Assembly (NCBI GenBank): GCA_934132895.1
Contig: CAKPAG010000009.1
Coordinates: forward strand, 1-54,390
Direction of reading: 5' to 3'
Origin: an uncultured Clostridia bacterium
GTDB taxonomy: Bacteria > Bacillota > Clostridia > TANB77 > CAG-465
DNA length: 54,390 bases
This document shows, one piece after another, positions 23,447 to 33,456 of this stretch (the first letter of the stretch is position 1; each line of letters opens with the position of its first letter). The notes below the pieces were generated by a model. The model had not been told where the DNA came from and ran no database searches. It saw only the letters and a list, made by a program, of their open reading frames with translations. The position numbers were made by a program, and so were the translations under genes.

Positions 23447-25501
23447 TTAATTTTTTCCTAAATAATCTTCAATTACTTTATACATCCAGGCTGCAGAACC
23501 CGTATACCAAGTCCAGCCTCCTCTACCTTGATGTTCAGGATTAGAATATATATCTGCTGCTATAACATAAGGTTCAACTTGGTATATATCTGCTTTTTCT
23601 TGAGTGTCGGAATGAGAAATAGGATCTATCATGTTAAGTATTTCTATTGCCTTATCTTTTTCTTTAAACTCGAAATATGCTTTTGCAAGCCATGTTGCAG
23701 CATGTGTATATTGGCCCCCATTTTCTCTTGTTCCAGGAACATATGCTTTTATATATCCAGGGTTATTTTTAGGTTTATCAAATGCCGGATAAAGTAGTCT
23801 AACTAACATATGTTCTTTATCTACTAAATATTTTTCAGTAGATGCTAAAGCCATTTTTAACTCATCTTGAACATCCGGATAATCTTGCATTGCAATTACA
23901 GCCCAAGCTTGTGATATAAGGTCAATTTTACATTCTTTATTTGAGTTTGCACCTAGAACTTCCCCATTTTCAAAAAATGCCCTTACGAAATGGTCTGTAT
24001 CCCATGTATAGGATATAATACTATGCTTAAATAGATGAATATGTCTATCTGCAGTTTTAATCATTTCATCATCTTTTTTTATCTTTGCAACTAATTTAAA
24101 TCTTTCTAGCAAGTTCATCATAAAAAATGTAAGCCATACTGATTGGCCTCGTATATTACTAAAGCCATCATTCCAATCTCCATCTCCTATATCTAAAAGT
24201 CCATTTTGTTCATTTATCCTTGATAAAGAATACATTATTGCTTTCTTAGCATGTTCATATACAGTATCCTCTTTATCAATATTGTTAAATACATCATAAA
24301 GCTCATGTTTACTTCCCATAGGCTTATCTTCTAAATACTTTGTTTTTACATCTAATATAGAGTAATCTTTTGTTTTAGTAACGTATTCTTCTAAAACATA
24401 TGGAAGCCACAAATAATCATCACTAAAATATGTTCTTATTCCCGCGTTATTATGCTCGTGCCACCAATGGAGCACATCCCCTTTTTCAAATTGTTTTGAT
24501 GAATGAAGTATTATCTGAGATCTGGTTTTTTCAGGCCAAGTAGAAATTAAAGCCATAACATCTTGAAGTTGATCTCTAAATCCTATTGCCCCGCCAGATT
24601 GGTAAAAGCCTGACCTTGCAAAAAGTCTACACACTATTGTTTGATATAGTAACCATCCATTTGCCATTATATCTAAATACTCATTTTTAGTATTAAACTC
24701 TCTTACAACATGCTTTCTCCAAAAAGCTTTTGTTTTTGCAAGTTCATTTTCTATATCTTCTTTACCTCGTAGATTATCTAAAGCATATTTAATCTCACAA
24801 GGGTCTTCATATGCACCTAAAAGTATAGCAAAGCTCAAACTCTCTTTAGGTTTTAATGTAGCCTCTACTGAAACTGAATATTCATCTTTATTATATTCGT
24901 AATTTACATCATTACTTTCTTTTACTACTTTTATATATGAAGTACAATTAGAAAATTCCATACTATATGGGTTTTTAAACTCTAAAACTCCCTCATTTAC
25001 TCTTGATAAAATATAGTTTTCTGTAGTGTCATTTGCAACTCCAAGTACTGGTTTAATTCTGTATTTTATATATACTTTTCTCTCTACTTTATCATCTAAA
25101 TTTTCAAGTGTTATATACTGTACCTTTACATTTTTATCATTTGGAATAAATATATCCATTTTCTTTTTTATATTGTCTTTTTCCTCTAATACAGTAGAAT
25201 ATCCAAATCCATATATTAAGTTATAATCCTCTTTAAAAATACCTTCAAATTCTTCACCAGGTACAAATGATACCCAATCATTACACCACTCTGTTATTTT
25301 GAATTCTCTACTATTTTTAAAATACGTATATACAGTGCCATAACTTGAAATGATAGTTCCAAACTTTTCATTTGCCATTACATTACACCAAGGAAGAGGA
25401 GTCTTGGTGTTTAATATATGATATTCATCTTTAGTAGCATTAAAGCCACCATATGAATTAAAAGCTATATACTCATTTTCATTATATATTTTGCTTTCCA
25501 T
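23447..25501 (-). CDS. GH94 phosphorylase-type subunit of a split cyclic beta-1,2-glucan synthase
   Basis: 684 residues. It corresponds to the C-terminal part of NdvB-type cyclic glucan synthases: an N-terminal beta-sandwich (about 1-270), then the (alpha/alpha)6 GH94 domain with GDGDWNDGF (DWND 442-445, holding the catalytic Asp) and NGGQYTHAATW and GRGGWTWYTGSAAW. In full NdvB this domain trims the glucan by phosphorolysis to set chain length before cyclisation. The start overlaps the upstream gene by 20 nt. It has its own ribosome binding site (AGGAGGA, 8 nt before ATG) inside the end of that gene, so it is translated separately but coupled. A free-standing 1,2-beta-oligoglucan phosphorylase is the alternative. 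Confidence 0.85.
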   Translation of the reverse strand: MESKIYNENEYIAFNSYGGFNATKDEYHILNTKTPLPWCNVMANEKFGTIISSYGTVYTYFKNSREFKITEWCNDWVSFVPGEEFEGIFKEDYNLIYGFGYSTVLEEKDNIKKKMDIFIPNDKNVKVQYITLENLDDKVERKVYIKYRIKPVLGVANDTTENYILSRVNEGVLEFKNPYSMEFSNCTSYIKVVKESNDVNYEYNKDEYSVSVEATLKPKESLSFAILLGAYEDPCEIKYALDNLRGKEDIENELAKTKAFWRKHVVREFNTKNEYLDIMANGWLLYQTIVCRLFARSGFYQSGGAIGFRDQLQDVMALISTWPEKTRSQIILHSSKQFEKGDVLHWWHEHNNAGIRTYFSDDYLWLPYVLEEYVTKTKDYSILDVKTKYLEDKPMGSKHELYDVFNNIDKEDTVYEHAKKAIMYSLSRINEQNGLLDIGDGDWNDGFSNIRGQSVWLTFFMMNLLERFKLVAKIKKDDEMIKTADRHIHLFKHSIISYTWDTDHFVRAFFENGEVLGANSNKECKIDLISQAWAVIAMQDYPDVQDELKMALASTEKYLVDKEHMLVRLLYPAFDKPKNNPGYIKAYVPGTRENGGQYTHAATWLAKAYFEFKEKDKAIEILNMIDPISHSDTQEKADIYQVEPYVIAADIYSNPEHQGRGGWTWYTGSAAWMYKVIEDYLGKN

Positions 25502-28500
25502 TTAATTTTTCCTCCTCCTTTTCTATTATTTCTTTTTCATCAATTATAGTCTTACCATTTTTCTTCATTTCAGATACAGTTAAGAAGTCATCTATATTGG
25601 TTATGTATTTCTTTGAAAGGAAAGTTAGAAGTTTTACTTCATCTTCACTTAAATACCTTACATTTAATATATATATATTACCTTTTGTATATTCCATATA
25701 TACTGCTCTATCTATTCTAGACTTAATATATCTATATAAATGTCCATCTGTTTCTTCCTTTTCATTTATTATAACAATAATATCTAGATCTATTTTTCTA
25801 TTTTTTGTATAATCCATGAATTTTATTATCTCGTTTATTATTCCTGCATCTTCTATTTTATCTACATATACAGTAAGTATTGGTAAATCTCCAGAAATTG
25901 AGTATTTCCATAACATTGATTGATTTATATTTAAATTCCAGAATTTTTCTTCATCCACTTTAGATTTATTAAATAATACTTCATATATTATGCTATTATA
26001 TATTTCTGCTTTTGTAGGCTCTAGTTTTAGATATCTAGAAGTAACAGCATTAAGTTCACCTGAAAGTCTAAATTGTTCTATTAATGTTCTGTTATCCATA
26101 TTAACAATAGCATTTGATACTTTGTATTTGCTATCAGCTACCCCTAATAAATAATAGAAATCTTGCCTTTCGTATGGATCAAGAATTATTCTTGCCCTAT
26201 ATGAAAGTATAGGCCATAAAGGATACCTAGAAACACTTTCATTATACGCACTTTCTTTATCATTTATTAGCTTTTGTTTTTCAGTTTCTACTTCTTTTTC
26301 TAAATCTATTCCTATTAATTTTGTAAATACAAACATATCTTCATCATTTTCATTTTTCTTCCTTTTACTTGCAATTAAACAGTCTAAGTCTTCATCATAA
26401 GCTGTTTCTATTTGAAGATTATTAAATGAAGGATGAACTACATTAGTCATATAATCTGTCATAGCAGGCTCAAGCATAGTAGTTATTATTATCTCTCTTT
26501 TTATATTAGTATTATTGTATATACTTACTTTTTTTATCTCCATGTTATATTCAGGTGATAAGCAAATAGTAGTTGTTGTTTCTAATTCTTTTCCTTCAAT
26601 ATAGCATTCTACTTTATCTAAAGAAGCGTTCCAAATTGTTTTATTTATTTCTTCTAATGTATCAGTCTTAAGCATTCCATCTGTTACTGATATAGTTTTA
26701 CCAGTTACCTTATCTGTTAAATACACATAGTTTCCACATCCCTCTGGAGAAGAATATCTTTGCCTATTTACTATCTTATCTTTATAACGAATAAACATAT
26801 TACCAGCTGATGATAATACCACTGATAAATTTACTCCTTTAAGCAATGCAATTTGTTTTTTGTCATCAATTGTTTGTGGAAGTTTCCTATCTTCAGATTT
26901 AGATAATACAAATGAAGTATATCTTTCAACATTTTTTTGTGTGAATGTATTATCTCTATCTTCAGTAGATTTTTTAGTTTTGGCTTTAATTCTTTCTCTT
27001 TCTTTAAGTAAAATATCACAAGCCTTTATATCAGGGTTAAGTGAAAATCTCTTCTTGATTATTCCATTATTTATATAATTATTAATTGACGCAAGTATCA
27101 TACCTTGATGGTGTGCCATATATGTTTTTACTATCTCGTACTTTTCATTTTGACCTATATGTTCTTTAGTATAATCTATAGCTTCATAAAAGCCAAATGT
27201 AGAATATGCACCTATTTTCTTTAATCTTTTTATATTTTTGTACACATTTTGTGGATCAAATTCTATCATTAATAAAGAGGCATAAGGTGAAATAACTAAA
27301 TAGTCATTAAGTCCTCTTTTAAGCCCAAGCCATGGTATACCAAATTCTTGATACTGATAATTTAAATCATTATCTTTAACTGCAAATGCAGATTCTGATA
27401 TTCCCCAAGGTACTTTATTTTCTTTTGCATATTTAATTTGACTATATTCATTAAAGAAAAGTGATTGATCTATTAAAGTATGTTCATATGATTTATTAAA
27501 TATGTATGGCATAAAGTATTCAAAAGATGTACCAGCCCAAGATGTAAGCCCTTTATATCCATCTACATCTACTAAGTTACGTGCTAATGCGAACCAATGT
27601 TTAGATGTTACTTGACGTCTTGCAATAGCAATAAGGCTTGTAGTTCTATTTTCTGACATAAGCATGTCATAATAACTATTAACAAGTTCTCCGCTTTCCT
27701 GAGCATATCCTATGTAGAATAAATTACGTTCTCCATTATATAATTCTTTAAAATCAGTATTTTCTATAATCTCTTCATTTAGATTGTATATATATTCTAT
27801 TTTTTTACTATATTCACTGTCATTTTTATACTCTTCGGTATAATCTTTAATAGTATCTTTAGAAAAATTATTTTCGTCTTTAAGTTCTATTAAGAATTGT
27901 TTAACCACATACAGACAAGCAATGAAATTACCACTATCTACTGTAGATACAAATCTTGGTCTTAATGGCTCTAATGTTTTTATATTATACCAGTTATACA
28001 AATGTCCATTCCATTTTTCAAGCTTTTCTAATGTGCAATATACGTTATTTAACTTATCTATTGTTTCTTCCTTTGATATAAAATTCAGATCATAAGCGTT
28101 AATTATTGCAAGAATTCCCATACCTATATTAGTTGAAGATGTTCTATTTGCTATTTTAATTCTTCTATTTTCTTGGTAATTGTCTGTAGGTAGGAAATTA
28201 TTTACAGGTGTCATCATACTATCAAAGAAAGTCCATGTTCTTTTTGCTACTTCTAACACTTCATCATTTTCCTCTTTATCTAACTTTTTATTTCTACCAA
28301 GCAAATGATCTTTTCCAAGTAAATATGCAAGAAGGGGTGCTAAAAAGAAAGATAATGCCATTGCAAGTTTCATATCAAACTTGTAAACAAATACTTTTTG
28401 TATTAAATGTGTATGTAAAGCTGTATATGGTGCAATTAATACTAAAATGCTAAATATAACGTTAGGAAGCATGTTTAAATAATAATATGATAGAGTGTTT

Positions 28501-31142
28501 TTAGCTGTTTTATCAAGCATTTCTCCAGTAGTCCATTGCAATAACTTCTTATGAGATATAACCATCCTATAAATTGAAAGTGAAAATGCGCTAATACAAG
28601 TCCAAGCTTTATATGGTAATGTTAAAAATTCAAAACACATAGTAAGAAGGTCTGCAGCAAATCCGTGTATTATTGGTATATATTGTAGGTCTTTACTATG
28701 TTTTACTTTACCAAATAGAAGCCTATTTAACATTCCTAAAAGAGTTCCAAAATTCACAATTAGGAAAGTTACAAGCGTAGTTTCTATAAATACATGAGGT
28801 GAAACAAGTGCTGAAAGTAATATTGCTATTACAGCCGCTACTGAAAGTAAAGGCCTTCTTATATTATCAAATATTTTCCATTTAGAAAGGATAGATACTT
28901 TAGAATTTGGGCTAAAAAACCAACGAATAATCTGCATATCCCCTCTATACCACCTATGATTTCTCTTCATATACGAAATGTAGTTATTTGGAAAGCCATC
29001 TTGAAGTTCAATATCACTTGCAAGACCAGCTTTTAAAAATGAACCTTCTAGCAAATCATGGCTTAATACTAGATTTTCTGGTACTTCATTTGCAAGTAGT
29101 TTTTCAAATAATTCTATATCATATATTCCCTTACCGCAAAATATTGCTTCTTCGTAATAATCTTGATATACGTCAGCTACAGCATTAGTATAAATGTCAA
29201 GGCCACCGAAACCACCAAATATTTTAGAGAATATACTTTTATTTGCTGATTCTATATCAAGCCCTACTGATGGTTGAATAAGGCCATATCCATCCACAAC
29301 TGTTTTTCCATCTTTTGCAAGAATTGGTTTATTTAGTGGATGTGATATAATTGAAGCTAAATCTTTGGCAGTGTTTAATGAAAGCATTGTATCTTCATCT
29401 ACTGTTATTGCATATTTAGCTCTTACAATGTCGTTATATGTTAAATAGCATATTTTATTTATATCCTCATCAGATAATTTATGCAAAACTAATTTATTAA
29501 ATTGAGAAAGGCCACCTCTTTTTCTCTCCCATCCCATATAGCAGCCTTCACCTTTAGAATATACACGTTTTCTATACATGAAGTTAAACAATACATGCTC
29601 TGATGGATATTTAGCATTTAATTCTTTTAATTTGTCCTTAGCATATTTTACTATCTTTTCATCTATATCTATTACCTCTTTATCACTTGACATACAATCG
29701 CCAAGTAACATGTAATACATATTTTCCGACCTGTTTGCAAGATATGTAACTTCCATTTTATTTATCATTGCATCTAATTTTTCAATAGATGAGATAATAG
29801 TTGGCATTACTACATATGTAGGATATTTTTCGTCTACTGTTTTAGCAAAATCAAATCTTGGCAAAATTTTAGGTTTATTTAATTTCTTTAATATATAATC
29901 TGTAAGTTTTATAACTACCTCAAGGGTAAATGCAAATAGTACTAAAAGACTTAACATATTTAAAAACATATTATCAAAGAAAGTCATCTTAGGTGAAAGC
30001 AAAATTGTAACATATGAAGAGAGTCCAAGTATAAATAGCACATAAAGTTCCGCTCTTATTGGTCTAATTGACTTTTTGAAAAAAAGCGATAATTTATATG
30101 GTTTTCCTAATTCCTTTTTAAGTAAGTATTTCTCATTTCCAATAAGAAAAAATCCAACATGTTTTTGATATTTCTTAGAACATTCTACTGCTTTTTTAGC
30201 TACATATACTTCTGATAAATTATACTTTTTAGCTAATTTGATTATATACTCTCTATACCTACCTTTAGTTTTGTAATCACAAGCTTTAAATTCATTTGTA
30301 TAATCGTCTTTTAATGTTTCATCTATTTTATTTACTTTTTCAAATATTTCTCTAAAGTTTAGGCCTTGTATATGTTTGTATGACATTATGGCTCTTCCAA
30401 TATATTCTGTAGTTTTTGAAATTTCCATATGTTCTTTTATAATAGCCTCTTCTACTGTAAATCCTATTTTTTCTGCCTCTTCATTTAAAAAATTATAATA
30501 TTTTTCACCTTTTGCGCCTAATTCTTTTACCCTATATGCCATATATTCTACAAATGCTGTATTTGCATTTTTTATCTTTGTCATATCAAGCATTTGTTCT
30601 CTCATATTTTTGAAATATTTAAATTCATTATATAAATCTCTAAATACTGTTGTATCAGCTAAATCTGCTTCAAGCATTTTCTCTACTTGTATTTTTTTAA
30701 GTTGTGAATTAGTTATATTAAGACAAATTCTTGTTATGAATTTAAGTAAAGAAATTTGCAACATAAGAACAAACAAATCAAGTTCTTCTGAGGTAAGGTA
30801 TGAAAGCTTTTGATGTTCTTTTAAAGTATTTAATATTATATTCTGGTCAACATATCCTTTATTTTCTTCTACAAGTTCATATGCAAGATAAAATATACTG
30901 ATATATTTATCTCCTTCACTTGTTTTAATTATAGGGAGACGTTTATTTTTTAGGCTTTTTTTACTTTCTTTTATTTTCTCGTATTCTTCTTCTATAATAT
31001 ACATATTATCTAAAAGCCACTGACCTGCAGCATGTATGCTTATTTTTTTGTCATATGATCTTTCAAGTAATCTATATGTATTGCTTATTACGTTATAATA
31101 CTCATCCGCACTTTTAAATAATCCATTTAATGCATTTTTCAT
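25482..31142 (-). CDS. NdvB-like cyclic beta-1,2-glucan synthase, glycosyltransferase part
   Basis: 1886 residues. The N-terminal helical region (about 1-340) is followed by two membrane segments (about 354-412). A GT84 glycosyltransferase domain has the DEDTM acid motif near residue 580 and HRWYRGDMQIIRW near 732. Several further membrane segments (about 760-960) follow. Then comes a GH144-like domain (about 990-1420) with the cyclase region, and a beta-sandwich (about 1440-1860). It polymerises UDP-glucose into beta-1,2-glucan at the inner membrane. In Brucella and Agrobacterium one chain of about 2800 residues also contains the GH94 module; here that module is the next, overlapping ORF. 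Start after GGGGTTG. Confidence 0.88.
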   Translation of the reverse strand: MKNALNGLFKSADEYYNVISNTYRLLERSYDKKISIHAAGQWLLDNMYIIEEEYEKIKESKKSLKNKRLPIIKTSEGDKYISIFYLAYELVEENKGYVDQNIILNTLKEHQKLSYLTSEELDLFVLMLQISLLKFITRICLNITNSQLKKIQVEKMLEADLADTTVFRDLYNEFKYFKNMREQMLDMTKIKNANTAFVEYMAYRVKELGAKGEKYYNFLNEEAEKIGFTVEEAIIKEHMEISKTTEYIGRAIMSYKHIQGLNFREIFEKVNKIDETLKDDYTNEFKACDYKTKGRYREYIIKLAKKYNLSEVYVAKKAVECSKKYQKHVGFFLIGNEKYLLKKELGKPYKLSLFFKKSIRPIRAELYVLFILGLSSYVTILLSPKMTFFDNMFLNMLSLLVLFAFTLEVVIKLTDYILKKLNKPKILPRFDFAKTVDEKYPTYVVMPTIISSIEKLDAMINKMEVTYLANRSENMYYMLLGDCMSSDKEVIDIDEKIVKYAKDKLKELNAKYPSEHVLFNFMYRKRVYSKGEGCYMGWERKRGGLSQFNKLVLHKLSDEDINKICYLTYNDIVRAKYAITVDEDTMLSLNTAKDLASIISHPLNKPILAKDGKTVVDGYGLIQPSVGLDIESANKSIFSKIFGGFGGLDIYTNAVADVYQDYYEEAIFCGKGIYDIELFEKLLANEVPENLVLSHDLLEGSFLKAGLASDIELQDGFPNNYISYMKRNHRWYRGDMQIIRWFFSPNSKVSILSKWKIFDNIRRPLLSVAAVIAILLSALVSPHVFIETTLVTFLIVNFGTLLGMLNRLLFGKVKHSKDLQYIPIIHGFAADLLTMCFEFLTLPYKAWTCISAFSLSIYRMVISHKKLLQWTTGEMLDKTAKNTLSYYYLNMLPNVIFSILVLIAPYTALHTHLIQKVFVYKFDMKLAMALSFFLAPLLAYLLGKDHLLGRNKKLDKEENDEVLEVAKRTWTFFDSMMTPVNNFLPTDNYQENRRIKIANRTSSTNIGMGILAIINAYDLNFISKEETIDKLNNVYCTLEKLEKWNGHLYNWYNIKTLEPLRPRFVSTVDSGNFIACLYVVKQFLIELKDENNFSKDTIKDYTEEYKNDSEYSKKIEYIYNLNEEIIENTDFKELYNGERNLFYIGYAQESGELVNSYYDMLMSENRTTSLIAIARRQVTSKHWFALARNLVDVDGYKGLTSWAGTSFEYFMPYIFNKSYEHTLIDQSLFFNEYSQIKYAKENKVPWGISESAFAVKDNDLNYQYQEFGIPWLGLKRGLNDYLVISPYASLLMIEFDPQNVYKNIKRLKKIGAYSTFGFYEAIDYTKEHIGQNEKYEIVKTYMAHHQGMILASINNYINNGIIKKRFSLNPDIKACDILLKERERIKAKTKKSTEDRDNTFTQKNVERYTSFVLSKSEDRKLPQTIDDKKQIALLKGVNLSVVLSSAGNMFIRYKDKIVNRQRYSSPEGCGNYVYLTDKVTGKTISVTDGMLKTDTLEEINKTIWNASLDKVECYIEGKELETTTTICLSPEYNMEIKKVSIYNNTNIKREIIITTMLEPAMTDYMTNVVHPSFNNLQIETAYDEDLDCLIASKRKKNENDEDMFVFTKLIGIDLEKEVETEKQKLINDKESAYNESVSRYPLWPILSYRARIILDPYERQDFYYLLGVADSKYKVSNAIVNMDNRTLIEQFRLSGELNAVTSRYLKLEPTKAEIYNSIIYEVLFNKSKVDEEKFWNLNINQSMLWKYSISGDLPILTVYVDKIEDAGIINEIIKFMDYTKNRKIDLDIIVIINEKEETDGHLYRYIKSRIDRAVYMEYTKGNIYILNVRYLSEDEVKLLTFLSKKYITNIDDFLTVSEMKKNGKTIIDEKEIIEKEEEKLNGKQNI

Positions 31143-31183
31143 TTATTTCAACCCCAATCTAATATACATTTAACGCTTATTAA

Positions 31184-31212
31184 ATTATATACTAAAGCAT
31201 TAAATATTTCAA
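31184..31212 (-). promoter_or_regulatory. Promoter of the glucan synthase operon
   Basis: Minus strand TTGAAA (31207-31212), 17-bp spacer, TATAAT (31184-31189), 42 bp before the start codon. Confidence 0.8.
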
Positions 31213-31268
31213 CTAAAATTTAAGAACAAAATTAATAAATTAAGAGAAGACAATTGAAAAAATAAAAA

Positions 31269-31298
31269 GAAACCTCTATAAATTAATATAGAAGTTTC
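31269..31298 (-). terminator. Terminator of ankyrin gene 1
   Basis: 12-bp stem GAAACTTCTATA / TATAGAGGTTTC followed by TTTTTATTTTTT on the minus strand. Confidence 0.88.
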
Positions 31299-31306
31299 AG
31301 TTAAAA

Positions 31307-32197
31307 TCAATTACGCTCTATTTTCTTTGCATTTTTTAGCATTTTCATGCAAGACACATAATTATGTTTTATATATTGAGATTTGGTATAACGTAGACAC
31401 TTTATAGCAAATTTTAATTGGAGGTAAGATAATCCTAAATCCAGTATAATTTTTAGAGTGACTGGAGATAAACTATTCTTAGAAATCAAATCCATCAGCA
31501 CAGAAAAAACCATGCTGTTATTAGAATTATGTTGAAAAAGGTATTTCAAAACATCAGGATTTCCTCCTGCCGCTCCCATAAATGCTTGTATATACTCATA
31601 ACCATTAGGTATTATTTTTTTAAAATCATTTGTGCTCAAGTAATGTGCAGCAAAATAAATACTTGTTCCATTAGTAGTATCAAAAGGTGCATTGTATTCT
31701 AATAATAGATTAAATAAAGCTTTACCAGTTTTTCTTAAGTTATAATATTCTCTAATAATATAGTCGAGAATACTAAAATCTATATTAGGATCTGCACCAT
31801 TTTGAAGCATTTTTTCAACTACTTCATAATACTCATCTTTATACTTCTTGATCACATATACAAGTGGATATTCTTTACCTTTATCATATTCAATTTTTTC
31901 ATTTAAATTTACTCCGTTCTCAATCAAGAAAATTAAGATATCGATATCTTTATTATCAAAAGCGATCTTAAAAAGCTCATTTGATAAAACTGCTCCGTGA
32001 ATATATAACAATCTTGTCATTTCTAAATCATGACTTTCAACTGCCTTTTTAATATACGTTTCGTTATTAATTATTCCATGTATTATTACATTATCTTCCT
32101 TCCTTAATAATTCTTTAATTTCTTTTTCAACATCTTCTTTCCGAACTAAATCAAAATAAACTTCAAGTGCCCTTTCTAAACTAGTTTTTTCTTGCAT
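31307..32197 (-). CDS. Ankyrin-repeat protein 1
   Basis: 296 residues composed largely of degenerate ankyrin repeats (about 35-270). The clearest units are MTRLLYIHGAVLS, ILIFLIENGVNLN and VVEKMLQNGADPN, each ending in the usual (N/D)GA.(P/L)N turn. No signal peptide or membrane segment, so a cytoplasmic binding protein. Partners and function unknown. The start has only a weak ribosome binding site. It is a paralog of the next gene upstream (shared YPLVYVI..Y..EYY.VVEK.LQNGA.PN) and has its own promoter and terminator, so the pair arose by unit duplication. Confidence 0.78.
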   Translation of the reverse strand: MQEKTSLERALEVYFDLVRKEDVEKEIKELLRKEDNVIIHGIINNETYIKKAVESHDLEMTRLLYIHGAVLSNELFKIAFDNKDIDILIFLIENGVNLNEKIEYDKGKEYPLVYVIKKYKDEYYEVVEKMLQNGADPNIDFSILDYIIREYYNLRKTGKALFNLLLEYNAPFDTTNGTSIYFAAHYLSTNDFKKIIPNGYEYIQAFMGAAGGNPDVLKYLFQHNSNNSMVFSVLMDLISKNSLSPVTLKIILDLGLSYLQLKFAIKCLRYTKSQYIKHNYVSCMKMLKNAKKIERN

Positions 32198-32264
32198 TTT
32201 TCATACATTCTTTCATTTTTAACTTACTTAATATAATAAGTTCTCACATTTTTAAAGTGACTTG

Positions 32265-32293
32265 ATTATAACATAATTACATAACATTGTCAA
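32265..32293 (-). promoter_or_regulatory. Promoter of ankyrin gene 1
   Basis: Minus strand TTGACA (32288-32293), 17-bp spacer containing GTTATGTAATTATG, TATAAT (32265-32270). The leader then contains AACTTA...TAAGTT, shared with gene 2. Confidence 0.85.
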
Positions 32294-32313
32294 TTTAATA
32301 CTAATAACAAAAA

Positions 32314-32345
32314 ATACTAGTAACACATAAATAGGTTACTAGTAT
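32314..32345 (-). terminator. Terminator of ankyrin gene 2
   Basis: Stem ATACTAGTAAC / GTTACTAGTAT (32314-32324, 32335-32345) followed by TTTTTTG on the minus strand. Nearly the same sequence ends typA. Confidence 0.88.
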
Positions 32346-32356
32346 ATTTAATATTT

Positions 32357-33307
32357 TTAGCTTTTAATATTTTTTTGAAAATTAATTGCACTTTCAATTA
32401 ATTTAATAACTTTTCTTTTAGCTTTTATTTTTTTTGCTCTATTTAAAAGTTTAATGAAAATGTCTGAACTAATATCACATTTAAACAAGCTCTGAATGAA
32501 ATTATATAAATTATAATTGTTTCTGGCTAAACATTCAAACGCATTTAATATAATATATTTTTTAAATTCTTCAGTTTTTCCAGACAATATATAATTCATA
32601 ATATTTATATTGTTAGAAATTGCAGCTAAACTAAAAACATGATAAATGTCCACACCTTCTGCAGTTGATGAATTAATAAATGTGTCAAACATATGAACAT
32701 CACTAATATATGTAGCTGTATAGTCAATTAATTCATAATTATTAAAAGATACTTCTGCTCCATATTTGATAAGTAAGTTTATTAAACCTATAGTAGTATT
32801 AGGAAACTTACAAAAATAGTGTTCTTTGAGTATTTTTAATAAAATACTATTATTTTTTCGATCTAAGACATTAGGATTAGCTCCATTTTGAAGCAATTTT
32901 TCAACCAAGAAGTAATATTCCTCATTATAATTTTCAATTACATATAACAAAGGTGATTCTGATACAGTATTGTCATTTAAATTAACACCTCCATCAATTA
33001 AAGCGATTGTTATATTACTTTTCTTCTTTTTTAAAGCTTCCAATAATTCATCTTGGCCAAAGGAAGCTCCATTATTAATAAATATTTTAAGTACTTCTAG
33101 GCTGTCAGTATCTATTGCTAATGATACATACTTCTTATCAAGGCTTAAATTCCATTTTTCTTGTTCAGATACTCTTAAAATCTCATCAAGCGTATCAATT
33201 AAAAATCTCTTTTCAATCTCATTTTCACAATTTACTATATCTTTCAAGCAAAATGTTAAAATGTACCGTGCCCTTTCTTCTGTCATAATAAAATTTTCTT
33301 TACACAT
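32357..33307 (-). CDS. Ankyrin-repeat protein 2
   Basis: 316 residues with degenerate ankyrin repeats (about 50-280): EVLKIFINNGASFG, ITIALIDGGVNLND, VEKLLQNGANPN and LLIKYGAEVS are the clearest. The start follows AAAGGAGA. No signal peptide or membrane segment. Paralogous to ankyrin protein 1 but only moderately similar, which suggests an old duplication. The basic C terminus (RAKKIKAKRKVIKL) is notable and could bind nucleic acid or a partner. Role unknown. It lies between ankyrin gene 1 and typA, with its own promoter and terminator. Confidence 0.78.
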   Translation of the reverse strand: MCKENFIMTEERARYILTFCLKDIVNCENEIEKRFLIDTLDEILRVSEQEKWNLSLDKKYVSLAIDTDSLEVLKIFINNGASFGQDELLEALKKKKSNITIALIDGGVNLNDNTVSESPLLYVIENYNEEYYFLVEKLLQNGANPNVLDRKNNSILLKILKEHYFCKFPNTTIGLINLLIKYGAEVSFNNYELIDYTATYISDVHMFDTFINSSTAEGVDIYHVFSLAAISNNINIMNYILSGKTEEFKKYIILNAFECLARNNYNLYNFIQSLFKCDISSDIFIKLLNRAKKIKAKRKVIKLIESAINFQKNIKS

Positions 33308-33379
33308 AAAAACGTCTCCTTTTTAATTTATAATTTTCAACTTATTTAATACAATAAGTTCTAATTTTAAGATGATTTC

Positions 33380-33408
33380 ATTATATCATATTTACATAAC
33401 TAAGTCAA
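33380..33408 (-). promoter_or_regulatory. Promoter of ankyrin gene 2
   Basis: Minus strand TTGACT (33403-33408), 17-bp spacer containing GTTATGTAAATATG at the same position as in gene 1, TATAAT (33380-33385). A perfect 8-bp hairpin, AACTTATT / AATAAGTT, follows in the leader. Confidence 0.85.
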
Positions 33409-33413
33409 TAAAA

Positions 33414-33445
33414 ATACTAGCAACTTTTAAGTTAGTTACTAGTAT
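33414..33445 (-). terminator. Terminator of typA
   Basis: Stem ATACTAGTAAC / GTTGCTAGTAT (one mismatch or wobble) followed by TTTTTATTG on the minus strand. Confidence 0.8.
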
Positions 33446-33456
33446 TATTACTTTCT

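Noticed and set aside
25482..25501. Sequencing frameshift splitting the glucan synthase
   Set aside because: A dedicated ribosome binding site precedes the second start, and the split lies at a domain boundary, so a natural split is more likely.
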